Shown here: positions 8,772 through 17,635 of the stretch, in pieces
Position numbering within the stretch: position 1 is the first letter of the stretch
Layout: every line of letters begins with the position of its first letter
Origin: Burkholderia stabilis
GTDB lineage: Bacteria > Pseudomonadota > Gammaproteobacteria > Burkholderiales > Burkholderiaceae
Direction: 5' to 3'
Length of the DNA: 64,000 nt
NCBI RefSeq assembly: GCF_001742165.1
Contig: NZ_CP016443.1
Coordinates: forward strand, 2,852,001-2,916,000
The notes under the pieces: generated by a model
Told to the model about the DNA's origin: nothing
What the model saw: only the letters and a program-made list of their open reading frames with translations
Databases searched by the model: none
Position numbers and translations under genes: made by a program

Positions 8772-9350
8772 ATGCCCGAATCCAACCTGTCCTTCTTCGG
8801 CCGGCTGTCGCTTGCCGTCGGCACGTTCTTCTCCGTGCTCGGCAACCGCGAATTCGCGGCCGGCGTGCTGCGCGTGCGCGACGGCGCCCCGGCCCCGGTT
8901 GCACCGGCCCCGGCCGCGGCACCCGTGGTGCCGGAGCCCGTGAAGGCGCCCGCGCCGGAACTGCGCGAAGCGAGCCCGCAGGCCGCGCTGCAACTGCTCG
9001 GCCTGCTGCAGCGCGATGCGCGCTTCATCGACTTCGTCGAGGAAGACATCGCCGGCTACGCGGACGCCGACATCGGCGCGGCCGCGCGCCTCGTGCACGA
9101 CGGCTGCCGCGCCGCGCTGCGCGAACACTTCACGATCGTGCCGGTGCGCGACGAAGCCGAAGGCAGCCGCGTGACGCTGCCGGCCGGCTTCGACGCCACG
9201 GCCGTGCGCGTGACGGGCAACGTCGTCGGCTCAGCGCCGTTTACGGGCACCGTCAGCCATCGCGGCTGGCGCGTCGCCGACGTGCGCCTGCCGAAGCTGA
9301 CGGGCAGCCACGACGCCTCGGTTGTCGCACCGGCGGAGGTGGAACTGTGA
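8772..9350 (+). CDS. DUF2760 domain-containing protein
   Basis: 192 residues from ATG 8772 (MPESNLSFFGRLSLAVGTFF). It opens with a short hydrophobic stretch, then an Ala/Pro-rich linker (about residues 38-62), then a conserved globular region (LQLLGLLQRDARFIDFVEEDI to GWRVADVRLP). This family is found immediately before Hsp70-like genes, and here its stop overlaps the GTG start of the next gene by 4 bp (GTGA), so the two are translationally coupled. It probably assists or recruits the following chaperones. No enzymatic motif is seen. Confidence 0.85.
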   Translation: MPESNLSFFGRLSLAVGTFFSVLGNREFAAGVLRVRDGAPAPVAPAPAAAPVVPEPVKAPAPELREASPQAALQLLGLLQRDARFIDFVEEDIAGYADADIGAAARLVHDGCRAALREHFTIVPVRDEAEGSRVTLPAGFDATAVRVTGNVVGSAPFTGTVSHRGWRVADVRLPKLTGSHDASVVAPAEVEL

Positions 9351-11188
9351 GCGATCCGCGCTATTCGATCGGTATCGACCTCGGTACGACCCACTGCGCG
9401 CTGTCGTATGTCGACAGCGCCGCGAGCGACGGCGAAAAGATCGCGCAGCAGGTGCTGCCGATCGCGCAGCTCACCGCGCCCGGCGCGCTGGAATCGCGCG
9501 ACCTGCTGCCGTCGTTCCTCTATCTGCCGCATGAAAGCGAACTGACGCAGGGCGACCTGACGCTGCCGTGGACCGCATCGCGTGCATTCGCGGTCGGCGA
9601 GATGGCGCGCACGCGCGGCGCCGGCACGCCGATCCGCCTCGTGTCGAGCGCGAAAAGCTGGCTGGGCCACGCGGGCGTCGATCGCCGCGCGGCGATCCTG
9701 CCGAGCGACGCGCCGCCGGAAGTGTCGCGCGTGTCGCCGCTGGAAAGCTCGATCCGCTACCTGACGCACCTGCGCGAAGCGTGGGACCACGCGCATCCCG
9801 ATGCGCCGTTCGCCGACCAGGACGTGACGGTCACGATCCCCGCGTCGTTCGACCCGGCCGCGCGCGAACTGACTGCCGAGGCGGCACGCGCCGCCGGTTA
9901 CTCGCGGATGACGCTGCTCGAGGAGCCGCAGGCCGCGCTCTATAGCTGGATTCAAAAGAGCCAGGGCGGCTGGCGCAAGCAGGTGCAGGTCGGCGACCTG
10001 ATCCTGTGCGTCGACGTCGGCGGCGGCACGACCGACCTGTCGCTGATCGCGGTGGTCGAGCGCGACGGCAATCTCGAACTGCATCGCGTGGCGGTCGGCG
10101 AGCACATCCTGCTCGGCGGCGACAACATGGATCTCGCGCTCGCGCACATCGTCGCGCGCAAGCTCGCGCAGCAGGGCACGCAGGCCGATCCGTGGCAACT
10201 GCGCGCGCTCACGTACGCGTGCCGCGCCGCGAAGGAAACGCTGCTGTCCGACCCGAGCACCGACGCGGTGCCGCTCGTCGTGCCGAGCCGCGGCTCGAAG
10301 CTGATCGGCGGTTCGATCCGCACGGAGCTCACGCGTACCGAACTTACGCAGACGATTCTCGAAGGTTTCTTCCCGCAGGTCGATGCGGCTGCGCGCCCGG
10401 TGAGCCGCGCGCGCGTCGGCCTGACGCAGCTCGGCCTGCCGTATGCGCAGGACGCGGGCATCACGCGCCATCTCGCGGCGTTCCTCGGCCGCCAGGTCGC
10501 GGCGCTCGACACGCTCGAAGGCGTGCAGCGCACGCTGCCGCAAGGCGCGACGTTCCTGCATCCGACCGCCGTGCTGTTCAACGGCGGCGTGTTCAAGTCG
10601 GCGCTGCTCACGCAGCGCGTGCTCGACACGCTCAACAGCTGGCTGGCCGCCGAAGGCGCGCCGCCCGCGCGCCTGCTCGAAGGCGCGGATCTCGATCTCG
10701 CGGTCGCGCGCGGCGCGGCGTACTACGGCTACGTGAAGCGCGGTCGCGGCGTGCGGATTCGCGGCGGCACGGCGCGTGCGTACTACGTCGCGATCGAATC
10801 GGCGATGCCCGCGGTGCCGGGGCTCGAACCGCCGGTGCAGGCGCTGTGCGTCGCGCCGTTCGGGATGGAGGAAGGCTCCGACGCGGCGTTGCCGCCGCAG
10901 GAGTTCGGCCTCGTCGTCGGCGAGCCGGTGCAGTTCCGCTTCTTCGGTTCGTCGGTGCGCCGCCAGGATCAGGTCGGCACGCTGCTCGACTACTGGTCGC
11001 CGGAAGAGCTGCAGGAGCTCGAAGAAATCCAGGCGACGCTGCCCGCCGAAGGGCGCACGGTCGGCGAAGTCGTGCCCGTGAAGCTGCATGCGCGCGTGAC
11101 CGAAGCCGGCACGCTCGAGCTCGAGGCGATCCCGAGTGGCACGAACGAGCGCTGGAAGGTCGAGTTCGACGTGCGCGGCGCCGCCTGA
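9347..11188 (+). CDS. Hsp70 family protein (first of a tandem pair)
   Basis: 613 residues from the GTG at 9347 that overlaps the previous stop. The actin-like ATPase domain has the phosphate-1 loop GIDLGTTHCALSYV near the N-terminus and phosphate-2 VDVGGGTTDLSLI near residue 220. EEPQAALYSW, the adenosine-motif-like NGGVFKSALL and a short C-terminal beta region (to about 613) complete it. It is HscC/DnaK-like in size, but the substrate-binding part is divergent and the DnaK-type acidic tail is missing. No dnaJ or grpE is adjacent, so a specialised rather than housekeeping role is inferred. The next Hsp70 gene begins 5 bp after its stop. Confidence 0.9.
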   Translation: MSDPRYSIGIDLGTTHCALSYVDSAASDGEKIAQQVLPIAQLTAPGALESRDLLPSFLYLPHESELTQGDLTLPWTASRAFAVGEMARTRGAGTPIRLVSSAKSWLGHAGVDRRAAILPSDAPPEVSRVSPLESSIRYLTHLREAWDHAHPDAPFADQDVTVTIPASFDPAARELTAEAARAAGYSRMTLLEEPQAALYSWIQKSQGGWRKQVQVGDLILCVDVGGGTTDLSLIAVVERDGNLELHRVAVGEHILLGGDNMDLALAHIVARKLAQQGTQADPWQLRALTYACRAAKETLLSDPSTDAVPLVVPSRGSKLIGGSIRTELTRTELTQTILEGFFPQVDAAARPVSRARVGLTQLGLPYAQDAGITRHLAAFLGRQVAALDTLEGVQRTLPQGATFLHPTAVLFNGGVFKSALLTQRVLDTLNSWLAAEGAPPARLLEGADLDLAVARGAAYYGYVKRGRGVRIRGGTARAYYVAIESAMPAVPGLEPPVQALCVAPFGMEEGSDAALPPQEFGLVVGEPVQFRFFGSSVRRQDQVGTLLDYWSPEELQELEEIQATLPAEGRTVGEVVPVKLHARVTEAGTLELEAIPSGTNERWKVEFDVRGAA

Positions 11189-11193
11189 GCGCG

Positions 11194-13950
11194 ATGAAGC
11201 GTTATACGGTCGGCATCGACCTCGGCACGAGCAATACGGTCGTCGCATACGTCGAGGCCGGCTCCGACGCGATCCGCGTGTTCGACGTCGAGCAGCTGGT
11301 CGGCCCCGGCTCGGTGGCCGCGCAGCCGCTGCTGCCGTCGGTGCGTTATCACCCGGCGGCCGGTGAATTGCCGCCGGATGCGCTGCGGTTGCCGTGGTCG
11401 GTTGAACCCAAGGCGAAATCCAACGCGATTCAGGCCGACGCACCGCCGGCCGTGATCGGCCGCTACGCGCGCACGCTCGGCGCGCAGGTGCCGGGCCGGC
11501 TCGTGTCGAGCGCGAAAAGCTGGCTGTCGCACGCAGCGGTCGACCGGCTCGCGGCGATCCTGCCGTGGGGCGCGGCCGACGGCGTCGACAAGGTGTCGCC
11601 GGTCGATGCGAGCGCGAGTTATCTCGCGCACGTGCGCGACGCGTGGGATGCGCGCTTCCCCGATGCGCCGCTTGCGAAACAGAACGTGATCCTGACGGTG
11701 CCCGCGTCGTTCGACGACGGCGCGCGCGCGTTGACGGTCGAAGCCGCGCGGCGTGCGCGGCTACCCGCGCTGCGGCTGCTGGAAGAGCCGCAGGCCGCGT
11801 TCTACGACTGGCTGTACGGCCAGCGCGACACGTTGCGCGACACGTTCGCCGATGCGCGGCGCGTGCTGATCTGCGACGTCGGCGGCGGCACGACCGACCT
11901 CACGCTCGTCGATGTCGCGCCGGGCGGCGACGGCGAGCCGACCTTCACGCGTGTCGGCGTCGGCAATCACCTGATGCTCGGCGGCGACAACATGGACCTC
12001 GCGCTCGCGCGCCTGGTCGAGACGCGGCTGACCGAGCCCGGCACGCGGCTGTCGGCCGCGAGCCTGTCGCAACTGGTCGAGCGCTGCCGCGCGGCGAAGG
12101 AGCGCCTGCTCGGCGACGACGCGCCGGCGTCGGTCACGGTCACGCTGCTCGGCGCGGGCAGCAAGCTCGTCGGCGGCGCGCGCTCGGCCGAGCTGACGCG
12201 GCAGGAAGTCGAGCAGATCGTCGTCGACGGTTTCTTCCCGCAGGTTGACGCCGGTGAATTGCCGCGTCGCGCGCGCGCGGCGATCGTCGAATTCGGGCTG
12301 CCGTATGCGAGCGACGCGGCCGTCACGCGGCACGTCGCCGCGTTCCTGAACCGTCATGCGGAAGGCCCGTTGCCCGACACGCTGCTGCTCAACGGCGGCG
12401 TGTTTCGCGCGGGCGCGCTCGCCGGTCGTCTCGCGCAGACGCTCGGCGCGTGGCGCGGCGCACCGCTCGACGTGTTGCACAACGCGCATCCGGACGTGGC
12501 GGTCGCGCGCGGCGCGGTGGCCTACGGGCTCGCGCGCGCCGGGCATGCGCCGCGCATCGGCGGCGGCTCCGCGCGCAGCTATTTCCTCGTACTCGACGAC
12601 GGCGCCGGCGAAGCCGCCGCGCGTGGCGTCTGCCTGCTGCCGCGTGGCGCGGAAGAGGGCCACGAGATCCGGCTTGACGATCGCACGTTCGCACTGCAGC
12701 TCGGGCAGCCGGTGCGTTTCCACCTCGTGTCGACGGTGGCCGACACCGCGTACCGGCCCGGCGATCTCGTCGACCTCGACGGCGGCGATTTCGTGCGGCT
12801 GCCGCCGATCGCGACGGTCGTCGACCGGCAGGCAGGCGGCGACGCACGCGAAACGCCGGTGAAACTCACGGCGTCGCTGACGGAAGTCGGCACGCTCGAA
12901 ATGCATTGCATCGCGACCGACGACGCATCGCGCCGCTGGAAGCTCGAATTTCAGTTGCGCGGCGATGCGCCGGTTCATGGCGACGATACGGGGCCCGCGC
13001 GGCATCCGCGTCTTGACCAGGCGATCGAGCTGATCGAGCGCTCGTTCGGCAGCAAGGCGGCGGGCGTCACGCCGAAGGACACGCGCCGGCTGCGCGCGCA
13101 GCTCGAACAGGTGCTCGGCGCGCGCGACGAGTGGGACGTCGCGCTCGCGCGCGAACTGTTCGACGCGTTGCTCGCGCGTGCACGGCGGCGCCGGCGTTCG
13201 GCCGATCATGAACGCGCGTGGCTGAACCTCGCCGGCTTTTGCCTGCGTCCGGGCTTCGGCCATCCGCTCGACGCGTGGCGCATCGAGCAGCTGTGGCCGC
13301 TGTTCGACGACGGCATTCAATACGTGAACGACGCGCAGGTGTGGTCCGAGTGGTGGACGCTGTGGCGGCGCGTGGCCGGCGGCCTCGACGACGATGCGCA
13401 GACGCAGGTGCGCGATGCGATCGCTTTCCTCGAACCGTCCGACGACAAGCGGCGCAAGCTGCCGTTCGATCCGGGCAAGGTCGGCCCGGCCGACATGACG
13501 CGGCTGTCCGCGTCGCTCGAACGCTTGCCGGTCGAGCGCAAGGTCGAGCTGGCCGAGCGCCTGATCGCACAGTTGCAGAAGCCGGCCGAGCGCGCGTTGT
13601 GCGCGTGGGCGCTCGGCCGCATCGGCGCGCGCCGGCCGTTCTACGGCAGCGCGCACAGTGTCGTGCCGGCCGACATCGCGAACGGCTGGCTCGACGCGCT
13701 GTTCGCGCTCGACTGGAAGCAGGTCGAGCCTGCCGCGTTCGCGGCCGCGCAGATCGCGCGGATGACGGGCGATCGTTCGCGCGACCTGCCGGACGACACG
13801 CGCGAAGCGGTGATCCGACGTTTGTCGGCCGCGAATGCGTCGGCGGCATGGATCGACATGGTGCGCGAAGCGATCGCGTTCGACGAAGCCGATACGGTGC
13901 GCGTGTTCGGCGAAACGCTGCCGGCGGGGCTGAAGCTGCTGGCCGGGTGA
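11194..13950 (+). CDS. Hsp70 family protein with long C-terminal extension (DUF3731-like)
   Basis: 918 residues from ATG 11194 (MKRYTVGIDLGTSNTVVAYV). The ATPase domain shows CDVGGGTTDLTLV and NGGVFRAGAL, and the beta substrate-binding-like region ends near residue 590. A mainly helical, Arg/Leu-rich extension of about 320 residues then follows (LDQAIELIERSFGSKAAG onward), matching what I know as DUF3731 in Hsp70 proteins. It shares GRLVSSAKSWL and similar blocks with the preceding Hsp70, so the pair arose by duplication and then diverged. It is co-transcribed with the two upstream genes, and a terminator follows at 14044. Confidence 0.9.
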   Translation: MKRYTVGIDLGTSNTVVAYVEAGSDAIRVFDVEQLVGPGSVAAQPLLPSVRYHPAAGELPPDALRLPWSVEPKAKSNAIQADAPPAVIGRYARTLGAQVPGRLVSSAKSWLSHAAVDRLAAILPWGAADGVDKVSPVDASASYLAHVRDAWDARFPDAPLAKQNVILTVPASFDDGARALTVEAARRARLPALRLLEEPQAAFYDWLYGQRDTLRDTFADARRVLICDVGGGTTDLTLVDVAPGGDGEPTFTRVGVGNHLMLGGDNMDLALARLVETRLTEPGTRLSAASLSQLVERCRAAKERLLGDDAPASVTVTLLGAGSKLVGGARSAELTRQEVEQIVVDGFFPQVDAGELPRRARAAIVEFGLPYASDAAVTRHVAAFLNRHAEGPLPDTLLLNGGVFRAGALAGRLAQTLGAWRGAPLDVLHNAHPDVAVARGAVAYGLARAGHAPRIGGGSARSYFLVLDDGAGEAAARGVCLLPRGAEEGHEIRLDDRTFALQLGQPVRFHLVSTVADTAYRPGDLVDLDGGDFVRLPPIATVVDRQAGGDARETPVKLTASLTEVGTLEMHCIATDDASRRWKLEFQLRGDAPVHGDDTGPARHPRLDQAIELIERSFGSKAAGVTPKDTRRLRAQLEQVLGARDEWDVALARELFDALLARARRRRRSADHERAWLNLAGFCLRPGFGHPLDAWRIEQLWPLFDDGIQYVNDAQVWSEWWTLWRRVAGGLDDDAQTQVRDAIAFLEPSDDKRRKLPFDPGKVGPADMTRLSASLERLPVERKVELAERLIAQLQKPAERALCAWALGRIGARRPFYGSAHSVVPADIANGWLDALFALDWKQVEPAAFAAAQIARMTGDRSRDLPDDTREAVIRRLSAANASAAWIDMVREAIAFDEADTVRVFGETLPAGLKLLAG

Positions 13951-14043
13951 GCAGCGTGGGGTGTGCCGGTATCGTTCGGATGCCGGAGCATTCCGCGGTG
14001 TTGCCGATGCGGGCCGATGTTCGCCGGTTCGATGACCCTAAAA

Positions 14044-14078
14044 AAACGGCTGCCGTTGCATTGCATCGGCAGCCGTTT
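14044..14078. terminator. Bidirectional rho-independent terminator
   Basis: A perfect 12-bp stem (AAACGGCTGCCG at 14044-14055, complement at 14067-14078) closes an 11-nt loop. On the minus strand a run of T residues follows directly, and on the plus strand GTTTTT follows after a few bases. It ends the Hsp70 operon from one side and the citrulline hydrolase operon from the other. Confidence 0.85.
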
Positions 14079-14105
14079 GCGTTTTTGCGAACCTGTTTGC
14101 TCAGG

Positions 14106-15107
14106 TCAGGTTTGTGGCACCGTTTCGCGTGACGATGCGGCCGATTCAACGGCGATCGTGTCGGGCGTGTTGGCCCGCCGCGCGAGATGAATCCCCGCGA
14201 GCATGCACCGCACCGACCCGCCGGCCAGTTCGATCGTCGGCACGTCGAGCGGCAGCAGCCGTGCGGAGCGCTCGATCGTCGCGCGCTGTTCGTGTGTGAG
14301 GCAATCGAACGCACGCCGCGACAGCGCGAGCACGCGCCCGTCCTTGCCCGACAATTCCAGCGTATTGCCCGCGAAGTTCGCGATCTGCGACGGATCGAGC
14401 GCGATCACCGTGCGACCCGTTTCGGTCAGGCGTTGCGCGATTTCGGCGCGGCGTCGGTTGTCGGCGATCAGGTCGAGGCCGACCATCGCGAACTCCGTCG
14501 CGACGCTCATCATCACGTTGGTGTGATAGATCGGGCGCCCGTCGGCATCGGCCGTATCGAAGCAGATCGGCTCGAAATTGAAATGCGTGCAGAAGCGTTC
14601 GAGCGCGACCGGATCGGCGCGGCGCGAGCGCGCGGTGTATGCGATCCGCGCGACGTGGTCGAGCACCATCGCGCCGGTGCCTTCCAGGAACACGTCGTCG
14701 TATTCGAGGCCCGAGTAGTCGATCACGTCCTGCACGCGATACTCGGCCTTCAGCATCTCGACGATGTCCGCGCGCCGCTCGCGGCGGCGGTTCGGGCTGT
14801 ACATCGGATACAGCGCGACGTGGCCGCCCGGATGCGTCGAGAACCAGTTGTTCGGGAACACGGAGTCGGGCGTGTCGCGTTCGCCGTGATCGTCGAATAC
14901 GTGCACGCGCACGCCCGCATCAGCGAGCGTCTGCGCGGCGGCCGTGACTTCGTCGCGCGCGGTAGCGGACACGGACGGCGTGTCGCCTGCGCCGCCGGTG
15001 GTCGTGCGCTGGAACGCGTTGTCGGCCGCGGTCTGCGGGTTCGGCTGGAAGTGGTGAGGCCGGATCATCACGACGGCGGCCGGCGCCTGGATCGATACGA
15101 GATTCAT
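14106..15107 (-). CDS. ctlX: Citrulline hydrolase / arginine-deiminase-related protein (CtlX type)
   Basis: 333-residue amidinotransferase/deiminase-fold protein. Seen are the N-terminal RPHHFQPNPQT, the substrate-binding PNNWFSTH near residue 95, a His in PIYHTNVMMS and the catalytic Cys near the C-terminus in GGSVRCMLAG. In CtlX-type enzymes this set hydrolyses citrulline to ornithine, ammonia and CO2, while related enzymes deiminate arginine or methylarginines. The ornithine cyclodeaminase gene 59 bp upstream on the same strand fits the citrulline role well. A perfect terminator hairpin follows at 14078-14044. Confidence 0.82.
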   Translation of the reverse strand: MNLVSIQAPAAVVMIRPHHFQPNPQTAADNAFQRTTTGGAGDTPSVSATARDEVTAAAQTLADAGVRVHVFDDHGERDTPDSVFPNNWFSTHPGGHVALYPMYSPNRRRERRADIVEMLKAEYRVQDVIDYSGLEYDDVFLEGTGAMVLDHVARIAYTARSRRADPVALERFCTHFNFEPICFDTADADGRPIYHTNVMMSVATEFAMVGLDLIADNRRRAEIAQRLTETGRTVIALDPSQIANFAGNTLELSGKDGRVLALSRRAFDCLTHEQRATIERSARLLPLDVPTIELAGGSVRCMLAGIHLARRANTPDTIAVESAASSRETVPQT

Positions 15108-15166
15108 GGAAGGCAGGAGCGAAAGGCTGGAAACCGGGCGGCGCGCTGGCCGCCCGGCGATGACGA

Positions 15167-16246
15167 TCAGCGCGCGAGCGCGGCGACGGCTTCGGTGACG
15201 AACGCCGCGTGACCGTGCGCGACGGCGGCCGGATCGTCGATCAGCGCGAACAGGTTCTTCGGATCGACGGCCGGCGGAATCAGCGCGATCTCGACGCCCG
15301 CGTTGTGCTGCTGCGCGAGCGCGTACAGGTAGCGCAGCGCCGAATAATCCTCAAGCGCGAAGCCGACCGAGTCGAACACCGTGACTTCGTCCGCGCGTTC
15401 GCGGCCGGTCGTCTCACCTTGCAGCACGCGCCACAGCTCGGTGACGGGGAAGTCGGCCGGCATCTGCTGGATCTCGCCTTCGATGCGCGACTGCGGCTCG
15501 AATTCGACGAACACGCGGCCCGCGTGCAGCACGCCCGCTTCGAGCTCGGTCTTGCCGGGGCAATCGCCGCCGACCGCGTTCACGTGCATGCCGGGCTCGA
15601 TCATGTCGGCCGTGACGATCGTCGCGTAGGCCTTGTCGGCGGTGACGGTCGTCACGATGTCGGCGCCGCGCACGGCGTCGGCCGTCGATGCGGCGCGCAC
15701 GACGCGCAATTCGGAGTACGCGGCGAGGTTTTTCACGAGTTTGTCGGTCGCGAGCGGATCGACGTCGAACACGCGGATTTCGTCGATGCCGAGCAGCGTG
15801 TGGAACGCGATCGCCTGGAATTCGCTCTGCGCGCCGTTGCCGATCAGCGCCATCGTGCGCGAGTCGGGCCGTGCGAGCGCCTGCGCGGCGAGCACCGACG
15901 TGGCGGCCGTGCGCAGCGCGGTCGTCAGCGTGAGTTCGGCGAGCAGCAGCGGGTAGCCGGTATCGACTTCGGCGAGCGCGCCGAACGCCATCACGGTGTG
16001 CATGCCGCGCGCCGCGTTGACGGGGTGGCCGTTCACGTACTTGAACGCGAACAGTGACGCGTTCGCGACGGGCATCAGCTCGATCACGCCGTCGCGCGAG
16101 TGGCAGGCGACGCGCGGCGATTTGTCGAAGTCGGCCCAGTGCAGGTAGTCGGCGCGCAGCGTGTCGACGAGTTCGCGCAGGAACGTCGTGACGCCGGTCT
16201 TGGCGATCAGTCGGGCGGTGGCGGGAACGTCGAGGAAGCGAGTCAT
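15167..16246 (-). CDS. ocd: Ornithine cyclodeaminase
   Basis: 359 residues, the length of the classical enzyme. It converts L-ornithine to L-proline and ammonia with tightly bound NAD+. The NAD-binding loop LIGNGAQSEF follows the TALRTAATS substrate region. The catalytic Asp lies in the VFDSVGFALEDYSALRY block near residue 290-305, which is diagnostic for true ornithine cyclodeaminases as against other mu-crystallin relatives. It is first in a two-gene operon with the citrulline hydrolase and divergent from the AsnC-type regulator. The pair predicts citrulline to ornithine to proline. Confidence 0.9.
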   Translation of the reverse strand: MTRFLDVPATARLIAKTGVTTFLRELVDTLRADYLHWADFDKSPRVACHSRDGVIELMPVANASLFAFKYVNGHPVNAARGMHTVMAFGALAEVDTGYPLLLAELTLTTALRTAATSVLAAQALARPDSRTMALIGNGAQSEFQAIAFHTLLGIDEIRVFDVDPLATDKLVKNLAAYSELRVVRAASTADAVRGADIVTTVTADKAYATIVTADMIEPGMHVNAVGGDCPGKTELEAGVLHAGRVFVEFEPQSRIEGEIQQMPADFPVTELWRVLQGETTGRERADEVTVFDSVGFALEDYSALRYLYALAQQHNAGVEIALIPPAVDPKNLFALIDDPAAVAHGHAAFVTEAVAALAR

Positions 16247-16553
16247 CGGTCTGTCTCCATTTTGATTGCCGGTACGGGTGTCCGGCGTTCTGGTCGACCG
16301 GGCGGCGCTTCGGCGCGGGCTCCGGCTCCATCAAAAGCGGCGGCGCGGCGTGTCCGGCCGGTCGATGGAGTCATTATTTCCGCGAGTCGAGCCAACAAAA
16401 AGACAGCAAAAGTGGCAAATTTATCGATAGACTTGGCAAATTGCCAGCCCGTTCCGGCACTTTGTCAGTTATGCGCTGGCCGGAATGCGCAGTCTCCGGC
16501 ACGCTGGCGGCCGGCTCATCCCCGCGACTCATTCCTCACAGGAAGCCTCGTAC
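16247..16553. other. Divergent promoter region between ocd and AsnC-type regulator
   Basis: 307 bp without a convincing ORF. The central part around 16385-16450 is markedly AT-richer than its surroundings (AAAAAGACAGCAAAAG, then AAATTTATCG) and holds the repeated element TGGCAAATT at 16412-16420 and 16434-16442. This direct repeat in a control region beside an Lrp/AsnC gene is a reasonable binding site for that protein. No terminator or RNA gene is seen. Confidence 0.45.
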
Positions 16554-16985
16554 ATGATCACGCTCGACGACGTCGACCGGCAGCTCATTGCCCTTCTGCG
16601 CGACAACGCGCGGCTGCCCGTCGTCGCGCTCGCGAAGGAATTGCGCGTCGCGCGCGCGACCGTGCAGAACCGGCTGACGCGGCTGGAGAAGAACGGCGTG
16701 ATCGTCGGGTATACGGTGCGGCTCAAGCCGGCGGCCGAGCGGCACCGGATTCGCGCGCTGATGTCGATCGCGGTGCAGGGCAATCGCGGCGCGGAAGTGG
16801 TGAAGGTGCTGCGCGGGCATCCGAACGTCGCGTCGATCCACAGCACCAACGGGCGCTGGGATCTCGTCGCCGAGCTGCATGCCGATTCGCTCGAGCATTT
16901 CGATCGCGTGCTCGGCGCGATCCGGCTGATCGACGGGATCGCGAGCACCGAGACGAGCATTCTGCTGTCGACGCACAAGGCGTGA
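16554..16985 (+). CDS. Lrp/AsnC-family transcriptional regulator
   Basis: 143 residues from ATG 16554 (MITLDDVDRQLIALLRDN), with GGAAG upstream. The helix-turn-helix at residues 5-55 (VVALAKELRVARATVQNRL) is followed by the RAM ligand-binding domain (ALMSIAVQGNRG to STETSILL). Such regulators usually respond to an amino acid. Placed head-to-head with ornithine cyclodeaminase, it probably senses ornithine, citrulline, arginine or proline. The longer reading from 16485 adds 23 residues without family resemblance. Confidence 0.9.
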   Translation: MITLDDVDRQLIALLRDNARLPVVALAKELRVARATVQNRLTRLEKNGVIVGYTVRLKPAAERHRIRALMSIAVQGNRGAEVVKVLRGHPNVASIHSTNGRWDLVAELHADSLEHFDRVLGAIRLIDGIASTETSILLSTHKA

Positions 16986-16987
16986 CG

Positions 16988-17037
16988 CGGGCCGGGCCCG
17001 CGCCCGCTCGTGCGTGAGCGTGTGAGCGTGTGAGTGT
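16988..17037. repeat. GC hairpin and GTGAGCGT short tandem repeat
   Basis: GCGGGCC-G-GGCCCGC (16988-17002) is a perfect inverted repeat just after the AsnC stop. It is followed by a short degenerate run of GTGAGCGT units to about 17037, between convergent genes. The hairpin may slow transcription but lacks a T-tract, and the run is probably a slippage product. Confidence 0.4.
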
Positions 17038-17041
17038 GGGG

Positions 17042-17635
17042 TTACGCGCTCGCCGCCGGCTCGGGAAACACCGGCTCGCCGAGCGTCAGCATCAACCGGT
17101 TCGCCCACGCGAAGATCGCGACCGCGTGCGACAGGTCGAGAATGTCCTCATGCGTCAGCCCTTCGGCTTCGAGCGCGGCGATGTCGTCCGCATCGACCGT
17201 GTCGGGTCGTTCGGTCAGTGCGATCGCATAGCGCACGATCGCGCGTTCGCGCGCCGTCGTGCCGGCCGTTGCCGGATCATCAAATACCTGCTCGATGACA
17301 TCGGTGCGTTTCGCGAGCTGCGCGGAGCGCTGCGCATGCACCGACGCGCAATACACGCAGCCGTTCACGCGCGACACGGCCGTGCTGGCCAGTTCGCGTT
17401 CCGCGCGCGACAGCCCGCCCGGTCCGTACATGATCGCGTTGAACACACCCGAGCGCTGCCGCAGGATCTCGGGCAGGTGCACGAGCAGCAGGTAATAGTC
17501 GGACGTTTTCGCGTGCGGATGGCTTGCTTCGAGTACGGCAAGCTGGTCGGGTGTCGCCGCATCGAGTGGCACGGTGTCGAGCCATGCGCGCCAGCCGAGC
17601 GTGTCGGACGTGAAGCCGTGCGTGGTCGTCGTCAT
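17042..17635 (-). CDS. Carboxymuconolactone decarboxylase/alkylhydroperoxidase-domain protein (Avi_7169 type)
   Basis: 197 residues. The AhpD-like core has CVYCASVHAQRSAQL at about residues 92-106, the CxxC-x3-H motif that performs thiol-based peroxide reduction in AhpD relatives. RYAIALTERPD and FAWANRLMLTLGEP complete the fold. The length and the neighbour (a second CMD protein that overlaps it by 4 bp and lacks the motif) match the paired Avi_7169/Avi_7170 families as I remember them. The substrate is unknown. It is the last gene of a minus-strand set with an FAD oxidoreductase and a LysR regulator. Confidence 0.82.
   Translation of the reverse strand: MTTTTHGFTSDTLGWRAWLDTVPLDAATPDQLAVLEASHPHAKTSDYYLLLVHLPEILRQRSGVFNAIMYGPGGLSRAERELASTAVSRVNGCVYCASVHAQRSAQLAKRTDVIEQVFDDPATAGTTARERAIVRYAIALTERPDTVDADDIAALEAEGLTHEDILDLSHAVAIFAWANRLMLTLGEPVFPEPAASA

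Noticed and set aside
9056..11443. 795-codon open frame on the minus strand opposite the first Hsp70 gene
   Set aside because: Arg/His-rich low-complexity product with no domain; it is the antisense shadow of a high-GC gene whose plus-strand reading has Hsp70 motifs.
11761..13656. 631-codon minus-strand frame opposite the second Hsp70
   Set aside because: Composition is typical of an antisense GC shadow; no motif and no ribosome-binding site.
16988..17037. GTGAGCGT repeats as a CRISPR-like or regulatory array
   Set aside because: Units are contiguous, very short and degenerate, with no spacers; most likely replication slippage.
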